Below are positions 27,078-36,351 of a stretch of 64,000 bases of DNA, piece after piece. A program made the position numbers and the translations under genes. The DNA is taken from assembly GCF_001955655.1 (NCBI RefSeq), contig NZ_MSPW01000003.1:310001-374000 (forward strand), in the 5' to 3' direction. The notes beneath the pieces are model-generated. The model was not told where the DNA came from and made no database searches. It saw only the letters and a list, made by a program, of their open reading frames with translations. The stretch comes from Viridibacillus arenosi (GTDB lineage Bacteria; Bacillota; Bacilli; Bacillales_A; Planococcaceae). How positions within the stretch are numbered: the stretch's first letter is position 1; the number at the start of each line of letters is the position of its first letter.

Positions 27078-27172
27078 TTTTAACAACTTTTAATTTTTTT
27101 CAACTTTATGGAATAGCATAAAGCTAATAATTATAAAACTTAACAAGGCTTTAAAAAACCGGGTAAACCTAC

Positions 27173-28057
27173 CTATGATTTTATAGTGAGATTGTTCAAG
27201 TTAAGTAGTTTCCTTTTTTTCATTAATAAACCCTCATACGGTCTAAATAAAAAGACAAGTAAGAATATCCCTCCCGCTGTAGTAGCCATCATGCCTGCAA
27301 TTGATGCGTCAAAGAATTTTGCGAAATAATAGCCTCCAATAGCAGACAACATTCCAATTATCATACTTAAAATAATCATTCTTTTTACAGATTTACTAAG
27401 TAAATACGCCGTAGAAGCCGGTACAATTAACATCGCAACAACTAAGACAGCACCTACACTGTCAAATGCCGCAACAGTTGTAAACGATACGAGTGTCATA
27501 AATGCATAATGTAGAAAAACGAGAGGTAGGCCAATACTCATTGCAAAGATAGGATCAAATGTTGACAGTTTTATTTCTTTATAAAACCCTAAAAGAAATA
27601 GAATATTTATCAACAACACAAACATTAACATCCATACAGCTTTCGGCATTGTTAAGTTCATAAATGTCCAAGTATTCCAAGGTACAAATGCAATTTCGCC
27701 CATTAATACATGTTCTACATCTAAATGTACATTTCCAGCAAAAAGTGTAATCAGTAATACTCCTACCGCAAATAAAGTAGTAAAAACAACTCCAATTGAA
27801 GCATCCTCTTGTAATCCATTCGATTGTAGAACTTGCACTAAATAAGCCGTTATAACCCCTGCAATTCCAGCTCCTAGCATCATCCATATGCCATTTAATG
27901 ACTGTGTAATAATGAATGCCATGACGATACCAAATAAAACAGTATGACTAATCGCATCTGCTATCATAGCCATTTTGCGTAATATTAAAAATACACCTGT
28001 TAAACCACAAGTAATCCCAACTAATGAACCAGTTACTAAAACCCAAAACTCATTCAA
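27173..28057 (-). CDS. mntD: manganese ABC transporter permease (MntD/TroD-like)
   Basis: 294 residues, about eight to nine helices of the ABC-3 metal permease family. Motifs are MAMIADAISHTVLFGIV, DASIGVVFTTLFAVGVLLI and SVGAVLVVAMLIVPASTAYLL. It overlaps the preceding permease gene by four bases (TTGA) and uses a TTG start ten bases after GGAGG inside that gene. With 28054-28944 it forms a heterodimeric channel, the two-permease arrangement seen in mntABCD/troABCD. Manganese is inferred from the operator boxes in front of the operon. Zinc cannot be excluded from the permease alone. Confidence 0.88.
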   Translation of the reverse strand: MNEFWVLVTGSLVGITCGLTGVFLILRKMAMIADAISHTVLFGIVMAFIITQSLNGIWMMLGAGIAGVITAYLVQVLQSNGLQEDASIGVVFTTLFAVGVLLITLFAGNVHLDVEHVLMGEIAFVPWNTWTFMNLTMPKAVWMLMFVLLINILFLLGFYKEIKLSTFDPIFAMSIGLPLVFLHYAFMTLVSFTTVAAFDSVGAVLVVAMLIVPASTAYLLSKSVKRMIILSMIIGMLSAIGGYYFAKFFDASIAGMMATTAGGIFLLVFLFRPYEGLLMKKRKLLNLNNLTIKS

Positions 28058-28944
28058 GAGGCTTGCACCTCCTGTTTTAAAACCCGCTTCGCTATTTGTC
28101 GTCTTCTTTGAATTTTCACTAACAGACCTCGTCTTGGAGAAAATATATATGAAAAAATAAATAACAAAGATGCTGTAATGACAATGATTGGTCCAGTTGA
28201 TAACCCTGTCTTTAAAGAACTAATTAAAGTTCCGCATGCACCTGAAAAAGCACCAAACAAAGCACTCATAATTATCATGGTGACTAATTTATCCGACCAT
28301 ATTCTGGCTGTAGCCGCCGGAATAATCAGCATTGCAGACATTAATATAACACCTACAGCCTGTATACCTGTAACAATTGTTAACACTGTTATTGCTGTAA
28401 GTATAAATCTAAGAAAATTTACAGGTAAGCCAATTCCTTTAGCGAATGTAGTATCAAATATGATTAATTTCCATTCTTTATAAAAAGTTAAGCAAGTCAA
28501 AATGATTATTAAAGCACTTCCTGATAACCACACTAGGTCGCTTTTTGCCATAGTTGCTGCTTTGCCAAATATAAAATCGTTTAATCCACTTTGATTGCCA
28601 GAACTACTTTGATTAACAATTGTTAGTAAAACAATACCCGCTCCGAAGAAAACTGATAATACTATTCCAATGGCAGCATCTGACTTCAATTTGGAGCGAT
28701 TAATAATACCTTGAATCAAATATACTGATATAGTTGCCGTTATTATTGCACCCAGCATTAATAATGGTAAATCCTTTTGCTGAAATATCAGAAATGAAAT
28801 TGCAATACCTGGAAGTGCTGCATGAGCAGCAGCATCACCTACAAGGCTTTGCTTTTGAAGAAATGCAAATGATCCGATTAATCCAGAGGCAACTCCTAAT
28901 AAAGATGCACCAGCTAGAACCCACAATAAGTTACCTGATAGCAT
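28054..28944 (-). CDS. mntC: manganese ABC transporter permease (MntC/TroC-like)
   Basis: 296 residues of the ABC-3 permease family. Motifs are LLGVASGLIGSFAFLQKQSLVGDAAAHAALPGI, SDAAIGIVLSVFFGAGIVLL and QAVGVILMSAMLIIPAATARI. A charged C-terminus (RRRQIAKRVLKQEVQ) follows the last helix. GGGGAGG precedes the ATG, and the start overlaps the end of mntB by 14 bases. It is the paralogous partner of the permease encoded next (27173-28057) in the inner membrane. Confidence 0.88.
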   Translation of the reverse strand: MLSGNLLWVLAGASLLGVASGLIGSFAFLQKQSLVGDAAAHAALPGIAISFLIFQQKDLPLLMLGAIITATISVYLIQGIINRSKLKSDAAIGIVLSVFFGAGIVLLTIVNQSSSGNQSGLNDFIFGKAATMAKSDLVWLSGSALIIILTCLTFYKEWKLIIFDTTFAKGIGLPVNFLRFILTAITVLTIVTGIQAVGVILMSAMLIIPAATARIWSDKLVTMIIMSALFGAFSGACGTLISSLKTGLSTGPIIVITASLLFIFSYIFSPRRGLLVKIQRRRQIAKRVLKQEVQAS

Positions 28945-29704
28945 TCAATCCTCCCCTTTCAGCAAGCGCTTCATTTTGCTTTTCATTCATAAAGAATAAC
29001 TTTCCTCCATACGCTTGTTGTAAATTTTCTTTTGTAAAAATTTCCTTAGTTGGTCCATAAGAAATGATTGTTTTATTCAGTAATACGGTCCAATCAAAAT
29101 AATCATTTACTGTTTGTAAATCATGGTGTACAACCAGTACTGTTTTCCCTTTTGCTTTTAATTCCTTTAAAATATTGATAATTGTAAGTTCAGTTGCTGC
29201 ATCAACACCTACAAATGGTTCATCCATAAAATAAATTTCAGCTTCCTGAGCAAGTGCTCGAGCTAAAAAAACGCGTTGTTGTTGCCCACCTGATAATTGA
29301 CCAATTGAACGATTTGCAAATTCCCCCATACCAACACTTTTCAGACATTTAATAGCCTTTTTTCGATCTTTAGCTTTAGGTCTATTAAATAATCCTATAT
29401 GACCATAACGTCCCATTAAAACGACATCTAATGCATTTGTTGGAAAATCCCAATCTACTGCATTTCGTTGTGGAACATAACCCACAAGATGATTTTTAGG
29501 ATTTAAAGAATGACCTAATATCTCCACTTTCCCAGTTTTATTAGGTAGCTGATTTAAAATTGCTTTTATCAGTGTAGATTTCCCAGCACCATTCGGACCA
29601 ATAATCCCAACTAATTTTCCAACAGGTACACTTAAATTAATATCACGTAAAACAAGATTGTCTTCATATGCCACTGATAAATGGCTTACTTCAATTGCAT
29701 TCAT
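28931..29704 (-). CDS. mntB: manganese ABC transporter ATP-binding protein (MntB-like)
   Basis: 257 residues. Walker A is GPNGAGKST, signature LSGGQQQRVFLARALAQ, Walker B IYFMDEPFVGVDAAT, and switch His VLVVHHDLQTVNDYFDW. The segment VGYVPQRNAVDWDFPTNALDVVLMGRYG with the V-D-W-D-F-P pattern is characteristic of Mn/Zn/Fe importer ATPases. It lies 12 bp behind mntA and overlaps mntC. Confidence 0.92.
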   Translation of the reverse strand: MNAIEVSHLSVAYEDNLVLRDINLSVPVGKLVGIIGPNGAGKSTLIKAILNQLPNKTGKVEILGHSLNPKNHLVGYVPQRNAVDWDFPTNALDVVLMGRYGHIGLFNRPKAKDRKKAIKCLKSVGMGEFANRSIGQLSGGQQQRVFLARALAQEAEIYFMDEPFVGVDAATELTIINILKELKAKGKTVLVVHHDLQTVNDYFDWTVLLNKTIISYGPTKEIFTKENLQQAYGGKLFFMNEKQNEALAERGGLNAIR

Positions 29705-29716
29705 ATTTTCCTCCCC

Positions 29717-30625
29717 CTACTTCAATGAGTTTACAATTGTATCTACATTGTGTTTATACATTCCAATATAAGTTCCTTGTTCTGTTCCTTCTTTTCCCAT
29801 AGCATCTGAATATAACTCCCCGCCAATTTTCACATTTTGTCCTTTTTCTTTAGCTCCATCAATTACTGCTTTCATCGCTTTATCAGACACGCTTGATTCA
29901 ATAAATACAGCTTTAATATTGTTTCCGACTAAAAAGTCAACAACGTCCCTTACATCTTTTAGACCATATTCAGACTCCGTACTTAACCCTTGTAAACCAC
30001 GTACTTCTATATTCAAACTACGACCAAAATAATTAAAAGCATCATGTGCTGTTACCAGTACACGCTGATCTAAAGGTATCTCATCAATTCTTTGTTTTGC
30101 ATAACTCGATAGATCATCCAATTCTTCAAAGTAGATAGCTTCATTTTCACTAAACTCTTTCTTATATTCTGGATATTTTTCACTTAATGTAGCTGTAATT
30201 TGATGGACAGCAGTTTTCCAAATATCGATATCAAACCATACGTGAGGGTCATATAACTTTGCATCCATTTCATTTCCTAACAATTTCTCTTCTTCAATTG
30301 ATTCACTTATTGCATTAACAGTTTTATCATTTTCTTGCATCTTCTCAAAAACATCTAGCATCTTTCCTTCAAGATGAAGGCCACTATAAAAAATCACATC
30401 CGCACTTTCTAATTTACTCAAGTCTCCTTGTGTCGCCTTATACAAATGTGGATCTACTCCAGGTCCCATCAAAGCCTTTACTTCTACACGATCTCCAGCA
30501 ATAACAGATACAGCGTCTGCAATTTGGCTAATTGTTGTTACAACAACTGGTTTATCATTTTCTTTTTTCGTTGAACATCCAGCTAAAAATAAGATTGCAG
30601 CAAAAAAAATAACTAACTTTTTCAA
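29717..30625 (-). CDS. mntA: manganese-binding lipoprotein (MntA/TroA-like)
   Basis: 302 residues. Signal peptide with lipobox LAGCSTK (Cys17). The cluster-A-I metal-binding fold has its ligands in GPGVDPHLYKATQGD (His60), DPHVWFDIDIW, TAHDAFNYFGR and GGELYSDAMG (Asp), the His-His-His-Asp set expected for Mn/Zn binding. There is no His-rich loop of the kind seen in many ZnuA proteins, which favours manganese. The start is a TTG with AAGGGGAG upstream. It is the first gene of mntABCD and lies behind two identical MntR-like boxes, so it should be repressed when manganese is plentiful. Confidence 0.93.
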   Translation of the reverse strand: MKKLVIFFAAILFLAGCSTKKENDKPVVVTTISQIADAVSVIAGDRVEVKALMGPGVDPHLYKATQGDLSKLESADVIFYSGLHLEGKMLDVFEKMQENDKTVNAISESIEEEKLLGNEMDAKLYDPHVWFDIDIWKTAVHQITATLSEKYPEYKKEFSENEAIYFEELDDLSSYAKQRIDEIPLDQRVLVTAHDAFNYFGRSLNIEVRGLQGLSTESEYGLKDVRDVVDFLVGNNIKAVFIESSVSDKAMKAVIDGAKEKGQNVKIGGELYSDAMGKEGTEQGTYIGMYKHNVDTIVNSLK

Positions 30626-30658
30626 TCTCTTCTCCCCTTTTTCCCTATGTTAATTGTT

Positions 30659-30724
30659 TTTCCTTAAGGAAACTTTTTAGGTAAAAAAATAATTCCTTCG
30701 AACAATTGTTTTTCCTTAAGGAAA
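30659..30724 (-). promoter_or_regulatory. two identical MntR-like operators in front of mntABCD
   Basis: TTTCCTTAAGGAAA occurs at 30659-30672 and again at 30711-30724, 52 bases apart (about five helical turns). Each sits inside a longer direct repeat (AATTGTTTTTCC... to ...GGAAACTTT). The perfect palindrome and its position upstream of a Mn-type ABC operon indicate repression by a DtxR-family manganese regulator. Confidence 0.82.
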
Positions 30725-30832
30725 CTTTATTTTAGCTTATCGACTTTTTCCATTTATGTCAACTAATTATTTGAATTATTATTTAGTACATAAATCAAGG
30801 TTGGATTGTGCTATTGTAAAATATATACAATA

Positions 30833-30872
30833 AAAGCCCCAAATGACTTATTTAAAAGTCATTTGGGGCTTT
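30833..30872 (-). terminator. terminator of the secreted beta-propeller-like gene
   Basis: A 17-base perfect stem, AAAGCCCCAAATGACTT with its complement, around six bases. The minus strand then reads TTTTATTG. It lies 30 bases after the stop at 30902. Confidence 0.9.
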
Positions 30873-30901
30873 CTCATTATTAAAAATAATTAAGTTTATA
30901 T

Positions 30902-31939
30902 CTAAAACCCAACCTCATACAACCGAATACCTTGTATATACTGAATCTTTTTAGCACTCATTCTCACTTTATAGATGTAAACAATTTTATTTGTTCGTTT
31001 AATCAACTTAGTCTTTCTCGTTTTACTATCATATATTTTCAAGCCTTCTTTATCTGTAAAAACAATACTGTGAGAAGAATAGTCGATATACTGATTGCCT
31101 TCATAAATATTAATATTAGGAAATTTAATACTTTTTCCTGTATTCGTGTTTAAATAATAGTACCTACCATCTCTACCACTATAATAAATGAGAACATCAT
31201 TTATCGTAACACCGAAACTTCTTGCCTCAAAACCAATAGAGTTATATAAGTAATCAATCGATTTATATTTTTTTATATTTTCTCCATCTTGTTGCATCGA
31301 ATACAAACTACCTTTTTTCGTGTAATATATCCTTCCCGACTTTATCCAAAAACTATCTACCAATCTCTTCAGAGTCTTTTTCTTTTTTGATTTCAGATCA
31401 AATACATTTAAATCATATTCCTTCATGGACTGTTTATTATAAGTAACGTAAAACAGTTTATAGCCCTCTATTTTATAAGGTGTGACAGTATTCGATGGGA
31501 TATAATCTTTGATCACACGTTTTTTATTTTCGTTAGCTGTCATTTCATATAATTTTAGAGCATATCCTTCTGCTGGTCCATATATACTTTCAGTTCGATA
31601 GACAGGCGAAGTGAGGTAGAGTTTAGACCCTACTTTTTGCAGTTTATATATCGAACGATCAAAATCAGGAATTAGGTCACCAGATTTCGTAGATAATTTA
31701 TACTGAGCTGTCATATCCTTTAATCCGAGAGATTTCTTCACCTTTTTATTAGTATTATAACGAGTAAACTTAACAACCATTTTTGCTTTGGCATTAGGTT
31801 TTGCATAATACATCCCTTTGGAAACATTTTCACTATCATTTGAAATGTAATATTCATTTGTAGATGCCATAATTTCTACTGGTGTAAGAAATGCAATGGT
31901 TGCTATAAATAATAAGAAACTAAGCATGCCCTTCTTCAA
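30902..31939 (-). CDS. secreted protein of unknown function, probable beta-propeller
   Basis: 345 residues. The signal peptide (about 1-25) ends near PVEIMAS. The mature protein consists of short repeating beta-strand units with Tyr-rich cores (KLYLTSPVYRTES, KLFYVTYNKQSM, RIYYTKKGSLYSM, VLIYYSGRDGRYYYLNTN, SIVFTDKEGLKIYD), the look of DUF5050-type propellers. No catalytic motif is visible. The start is a TTG behind GGAGGGGAG. An ATG four codons on is possible. It is monocistronic and divergent from the PucR-type regulator gene, which may or may not control it. Confidence 0.65.
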   Translation of the reverse strand: MKKGMLSFLLFIATIAFLTPVEIMASTNEYYISNDSENVSKGMYYAKPNAKAKMVVKFTRYNTNKKVKKSLGLKDMTAQYKLSTKSGDLIPDFDRSIYKLQKVGSKLYLTSPVYRTESIYGPAEGYALKLYEMTANENKKRVIKDYIPSNTVTPYKIEGYKLFYVTYNKQSMKEYDLNVFDLKSKKKKTLKRLVDSFWIKSGRIYYTKKGSLYSMQQDGENIKKYKSIDYLYNSIGFEARSFGVTINDVLIYYSGRDGRYYYLNTNTGKSIKFPNINIYEGNQYIDYSSHSIVFTDKEGLKIYDSKTRKTKLIKRTNKIVYIYKVRMSAKKIQYIQGIRLYEVGF

Positions 31940-32262
31940 ATAATCTCTCCCCTCCCTAAAACAAATATCTATTGACTTTTGCTTGAAATTATTAGATTTA
32001 TAAAATTACGATAATACCTTCATTCTCAATGCTAAATTCGTCATTTTTAATACGCCTCTAACCTTAATAGATATGATTAACATTAAATAAAAATAACTAT
32101 TATTTATCTTTCAAATATTTCAACTGTTCAGTTATGTCAAATAGAGTTTTGTGATTTATAATAGTAAAAAGGAATGTTTACTTTTAATTGGCATTTCCTA
32201 ATATCAAATTACTTTATTATTATCATAAGCTGTAATAGCTTAAGGAGAGGAGATCACATATT
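31940..32262. other. divergent intergenic region
   Basis: 323 bases between the divergent secreted-protein gene and the PucR-type regulator. It is AT-rich with many possible -10 elements. I see no ORF, strong hairpin or clear operator. The regulator's AGGAGAGGAG ribosome site is at its right end. Confidence 0.5.
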
Positions 32263-33177
32263 ATGTCAACTAACTTAGCAGCTCTATTTCCTTCTATCAA
32301 TCTACTAACCGAATGTCCCGTTAATACTGAAGAAAATATTCATATATTCCATAACCAATTCAACAATACTTGGATGACCGTCGACAGAAAAGAATTAACA
32401 GCTCGTGATTATGCTCTGTTAACTTCACTTTTTAAAGAGATACAACCCACTCCATTTAGTAATGATTCCATCTCAGAAAAATGGATTCAATTTTTACTAC
32501 AAAGTGGTTCTTCTCCTTTAAAAGAGGATTGTGATATCCGTATTATCCAACTTCATTTTAAAGCTGACGACATCTTAAAGTCCGACTTGAATCAAGCTGT
32601 TCAAGCTTATTTTAATGATGCTATGCAACTTGTTTTTATTTCTACACATGATGCCGTCCTTATTGAACAGAAAGCCTCATATATACATACTTTTGATGAC
32701 TTCTCTTCTTTTGTCGTTGCACTTGAAAGTGATTTTTTTTTAAAAGTTAAAATGTATATTGGAAAATTCTATTCGACAGCTACACCCTTTTCTAGTCATT
32801 TTATAAAAGAAAAAGAATGGTTTAAAAAAGGTCTTATAAGAAATCATTCTGAACAAATTTATACGATGGAAAAGACTTTCCCTATTAGTTTAATTGAACA
32901 AATGTCTGACGAAATGAAACAGATGATCCGCAAAGAAGTATTAGAGCCAATTGAATTTGATATGGAGTTACTGCAAACAGTTCAACTCTTTTTTGAAAAT
33001 GGATTTAATGCTTCTGTTACTGCTAAAGAATTACATGTGCATAGAAATACGCTTCAATATCGCCTTACAAAGTTCCAAGATATTACTGGTATTTCTGTAC
33101 GGTATTTTGACGGTGCTCTTGTTTCATATTGTGCGAGTTTGATAGCTAGTGAAGAAGAAGACAAAGCGCACAATTAA
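32263..33177 (+). CDS. PucR/CdaR-type transcriptional regulator
   Basis: 304 residues. The C-terminal 60 residues (LLQTVQLFFENGFNASVTAKELHVHRNTLQYRLTKF, split here only for description) carry the PucR C-terminal helix-turn-helix, with the hallmark H-x-H-R-N-T-L-x-Y-R. The N-terminal two-thirds has no recognised ligand domain. Such regulators control purine, sugar-diacid or amino-acid use. ATG at 32263 follows AGGAGAGGAG. The gene is 92 bp upstream of msmX on the same strand, so it may regulate the multi-sugar ATPase. Confidence 0.82.
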   Translation: MSTNLAALFPSINLLTECPVNTEENIHIFHNQFNNTWMTVDRKELTARDYALLTSLFKEIQPTPFSNDSISEKWIQFLLQSGSSPLKEDCDIRIIQLHFKADDILKSDLNQAVQAYFNDAMQLVFISTHDAVLIEQKASYIHTFDDFSSFVVALESDFFLKVKMYIGKFYSTATPFSSHFIKEKEWFKKGLIRNHSEQIYTMEKTFPISLIEQMSDEMKQMIRKEVLEPIEFDMELLQTVQLFFENGFNASVTAKELHVHRNTLQYRLTKFQDITGISVRYFDGALVSYCASLIASEEEDKAHN

Positions 33178-33269
33178 TACGTCAGAAAATTGTGCACATT
33201 ATACATATGATGTTTCGTATATGATTGTTAAACTTTAATATATAAAGCGATAATAAAGGGGTGCTTAAT

Positions 33270-34367
33270 ATGGAGAAAATGGTTCTTGAAGATATTTTTA
33301 AAGTTTACGATGACGGAAGTACAGCAGTTTCTAATTTCAATTTGCGTGTGCAAGATGAAGAGTTTATCGTTCTTGTAGGTCCTTCTGGATGTGGGAAATC
33401 GACAACACTACGTATGATTGCAGGACTTGAAGAGATTTCTGAAGGGGAATTTAGCATTGATGGTAAATCTATGAATAATGTCCCTCCAAAAGAACGGGAT
33501 ATCGCAATGGTGTTCCAAAACTATGCACTTTATCCTCACATGACTGTATATGACAATATGGCGTTCGGATTAAAGCTAAGAAAATTCTCTAAAACGGAGA
33601 TTGAAAAACGTGTGAAAAATGCAGCGAGTATTCTTGATCTTGAGCCTTATTTAGATCGTAAACCTAAAGCATTATCAGGTGGACAACGACAACGTGTTGC
33701 ACTTGGTCGCGCAATTGTTCGTGATGCAAAAGTATTTTTAATGGATGAGCCTTTATCAAACTTAGATGCAAAATTGCGTGTTCAAATGCGTGCTGAAATT
33801 GCAAAATTACATAAACGTTTGAAAACGACAACAATCTATGTAACTCATGATCAAACTGAAGCGATGACTATGGCTTCACGTCTTGTTGTTATGAAAGACG
33901 GTCTAATTCAACAAATCGGAACACCAAAAGATGTTTATGAAAATCCCGAAAACGTATTTGTAGGCGGCTTTATTGGATCACCTGCAATGAACTTTTTTGA
34001 AGGTACAATCGATAGTGGTTACTTCAAAGCTGGAAGTGTATTGTTGAAAATCCCTCAAGAAAAACTAGCAATCTTAAATAGTCAAGGCTATAACGGTAAA
34101 GAAATTATTCTTGGTGTTAGACCCGAGCATATTTCTGAAGATCCATTAGTACTGGCTCAACATACAGAGTCAACTGTTGAGGCAAATATTGAAGTATCTG
34201 AATTAACAGGAGCCGAATTAATGGTCTATTCTGCACTAGATGGTCAACAATATATTGCTCGATTATCTTCTGATTCACTTATCCAACCTGGACAAAAAAT
34301 TAAGCTTGCATTCGATATTTCAAAAAGTCATTTCTTTGATAAAGAAAGTAAGAGTCGCATTAGATAA
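33270..34367 (+). CDS. msmX: multi-sugar ABC transporter ATPase MsmX/UgpC type
   Basis: 365 residues from the ATG at 33270, exactly the size of B. subtilis MsmX. Walker A is GPSGCGKST, then VFQNYALYPHMTVYDNMAFGL, signature LSGGQRQRVALGRAIV, Walker B VFLMDEPLSNLDAKLRV and switch His VTHDQTEAMTM. A C-terminal TOBE/regulatory domain begins at about residue 240. The GTG at 33261 lies inside the AAAGGGG ribosome site and is rejected. It is the only sugar-type ATPase in the window, and the Lpl-type importer at 40928-44470 has none of its own, so MsmX probably powers it in trans. Confidence 0.93.
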   Translation: MEKMVLEDIFKVYDDGSTAVSNFNLRVQDEEFIVLVGPSGCGKSTTLRMIAGLEEISEGEFSIDGKSMNNVPPKERDIAMVFQNYALYPHMTVYDNMAFGLKLRKFSKTEIEKRVKNAASILDLEPYLDRKPKALSGGQRQRVALGRAIVRDAKVFLMDEPLSNLDAKLRVQMRAEIAKLHKRLKTTTIYVTHDQTEAMTMASRLVVMKDGLIQQIGTPKDVYENPENVFVGGFIGSPAMNFFEGTIDSGYFKAGSVLLKIPQEKLAILNSQGYNGKEIILGVRPEHISEDPLVLAQHTESTVEANIEVSELTGAELMVYSALDGQQYIARLSSDSLIQPGQKIKLAFDISKSHFFDKESKSRIR

Positions 34368-34371
34368 CAAA

Positions 34372-34401
34372 AACCCCCACCTAGTAATCTGGATGGGGGT
34401 T
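34372..34401 (+). terminator. terminator of msmX
   Basis: AACCCCCA-CC pairs with GG-ATGGGGGTT, followed by AATTTTTTA, directly after the msmX stop. It may also serve the convergent ROK kinase gene. Confidence 0.85.
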
Positions 34402-34407
34402 AATTTT

Positions 34408-35307
34408 TTATCTTTTTTCTTCTATTATTGTTGAGGCAACACCACGTAATACAGCTTCGTCCTTATATATGCTTGCTTCAATACGCTCTTCTTTGCCTTT
34501 TAGTAATGGATGGCTAAGATACTTTCCGACCTCATTCTTAACTGCCTTGATCAGTTCAGGATGATGATTGAAAACACCACCTCCAAGAACGATACAGTGC
34601 GGATCTAAAAAAACCATAATATGATGTACTTCTTTAGCTAACGAAGTAACTGCCTCGTTTATGATAGAAACGGTTGCATCGTCACCTTGATAATATAATT
34701 CCATCATTTCATGTAATTTTAATGTAGTATTATTAAAATGCTCTCGTCCTTTTGATTCCAATGCAGGACCAGAAACTAGAGGTTCAAGCGTTGTCTCTGG
34801 ATTGTCTGTGAGACTAAACCCAATTTCTCCTGCCATGCCTGCTCCTCGTAAAAACTCTCCTTGATGAATCGAACAACAAGAAATGCCTGTACTCAGCGTC
34901 ACATAAACCATGGACTCTTTAGAATATCCTCGGTTCGTATACTCTCCCCAAGTAGCCATATACACATCATTGTCTATTTTAATCTTAGTTTCTGGAAACT
35001 CAATAGCTAGTCTATCTGATAGTGGAAAATCTCTCCATGGTAGATTATTTTGAAAAACTGCGATGCCTTTTTCTGAGTCTACAATCCCGGGAATTCCCAA
35101 TGCAATCCCCATCACATCATCCATGTAAACACATGAATTCACTAGTAGATTCTTAAAAGAATCTACTAGTGAATGGAATAGTTTTTCACCGTCTTGTTTT
35201 TCACTTTGTATTACGCTCTCTTCCACAATGGTACCATCTTTGCGAAATAAAGCTGTTGCTAGTTTAGTTCCTCCAACATCGGCTGCTAAAATGTATTCCA
35301 TTCTCAT
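34408..35307 (-). CDS. ROK family sugar kinase
   Basis: 299 residues. The N-terminal ATP motif is AADVGGTKLATALF, catalytic Asp in KIDNDVYMATWGE, and the sugar-binding Glu in GAGMAGEIGF. A second phosphate motif is IVLGGGVF. The Cys-rich zinc motif (CxCGxxGCxE) of many ROK kinases and repressors is absent, and there is no DNA-binding domain, so this is a kinase. It is the last gene of the aldolase-PfkB-SIS-ROK operon. With an ABC importer delivering unphosphorylated sugar, it is the likely N-acetylhexosamine (GalNAc or GlcNAc) 6-kinase. Confidence 0.88.
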   Translation of the reverse strand: MRMEYILAADVGGTKLATALFRKDGTIVEESVIQSEKQDGEKLFHSLVDSFKNLLVNSCVYMDDVMGIALGIPGIVDSEKGIAVFQNNLPWRDFPLSDRLAIEFPETKIKIDNDVYMATWGEYTNRGYSKESMVYVTLSTGISCCSIHQGEFLRGAGMAGEIGFSLTDNPETTLEPLVSGPALESKGREHFNNTTLKLHEMMELYYQGDDATVSIINEAVTSLAKEVHHIMVFLDPHCIVLGGGVFNHHPELIKAVKNEVGKYLSHPLLKGKEERIEASIYKDEAVLRGVASTIIEEKR

Positions 35308-35318
35308 TCACCATCCAA

Positions 35319-36335
35319 TTACGACAATTTAACAACTTGAGTAAGGTTACGAGGCTTATCTGGATTATATCCAAGATGAATCGCACGTTGATACGCAAGT
35401 AATTGCAGATATGGGACATAAATTCCATGTCTATTTAAATCGCTAATTTCATCCGTCAAATTTATAATATGGTCCGCTTCAAAGCCTTCAGGTGTTGGCC
35501 CAATAGTAAGAACACGGCCACCAAGTTTTTGAATATCTTTAACTAATGCTTGATCATAATCAGCTGTTTCTAGTTGAGTCATCAAGATAACAACTGTAGT
35601 TTCGTCTACAATTGAAATCGGACCGTGTCTAAATTCTAAATTAGAATAGCTTTCACATTCTGTTTGCGTCATCTCTTTTAATTTTAGTGTTGCCTCTTTC
35701 GCTATACCGTTATATGAACCAGATCCTAAGAAGATAATACGAGTTTTAGTAAGATCCTCAGCAACAACTTTTGTTAAGTCTTCTTTTGTTAACGCGTCTG
35801 CAACCAATTGTGGCACTTGTTTTAACTCATTTAAATTGTGAGTTGAATTTACTTGTGTTGCTGCAAATACTTGTAGGCCATACAACATATTTGAGAATGA
35901 TTGTGTCATTACAACGCTCTTTTCAGAAATATGATCAAGAGCGATTACTTTATCTGCTGCAGTTGCCATCGGTGTATCACCGTTACATGTAATTGCCATA
36001 GTGCTAAGGTTAGCATGGCCTTTTAAATGATCCAATGCGATAAGTATTTCAGAAGTAGTTCCTGATCTTGAAATTGCAACAATAAGATACTTTTTACCTG
36101 GTACTATACATGAAGAAGTATGAAGGAATAATTCAGATGCAGGAATTGCTGAAGCAAATACTCCTGTAACTGTTTGGAAATACTTAGCTGCTGAAGCTGC
36201 TATGTAATAGGATGTTCCGCATCCTGTAAATAAGACTTGATCTACATTTCCGATTTCAAGATTTAAATTCTCTACAATCTCAAGAGTCTTTTGAAGTTGT
36301 TCGCCTTGACCAGTTATCTCTTTATAAGTATACAT
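35319..36335 (-). CDS. SIS-domain sugar isomerase/deaminase (AgaS / NagB-II type)
   Basis: 338 residues, two SIS domains. Motifs are LFTGCGTSYYIAASAAKYF, IAISRSGTTSEILIAL, FLGSGSYNGIAKEATLKLKEM and the EFRHGPISI loop, with the end NPDKPRNLTQVVKLS. These are shared by AgaS (galactosamine-6-P to tagatose-6-P) and NagB-II (glucosamine-6-P deaminase), which cannot be told apart by eye. The neighbouring hexose-phosphate kinase and class II aldolase are needed for tagatose-6-P but not for fructose-6-P, so AgaS is the better guess. GGGGAAAAG precedes the ATG. It lies 16 bp after the PfkB gene. Confidence 0.87.
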   Translation of the reverse strand: MYTYKEITGQGEQLQKTLEIVENLNLEIGNVDQVLFTGCGTSYYIAASAAKYFQTVTGVFASAIPASELFLHTSSCIVPGKKYLIVAISRSGTTSEILIALDHLKGHANLSTMAITCNGDTPMATAADKVIALDHISEKSVVMTQSFSNMLYGLQVFAATQVNSTHNLNELKQVPQLVADALTKEDLTKVVAEDLTKTRIIFLGSGSYNGIAKEATLKLKEMTQTECESYSNLEFRHGPISIVDETTVVILMTQLETADYDQALVKDIQKLGGRVLTIGPTPEGFEADHIINLTDEISDLNRHGIYVPYLQLLAYQRAIHLGYNPDKPRNLTQVVKLS

Positions 36336-36351
36336 ATTTCTTTTCCCCTAT

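Noticed and set aside
34408-35307. ROK protein as a NagC/XylR-type repressor
   Set aside because: No N-terminal DNA-binding domain. The length is that of a kinase.
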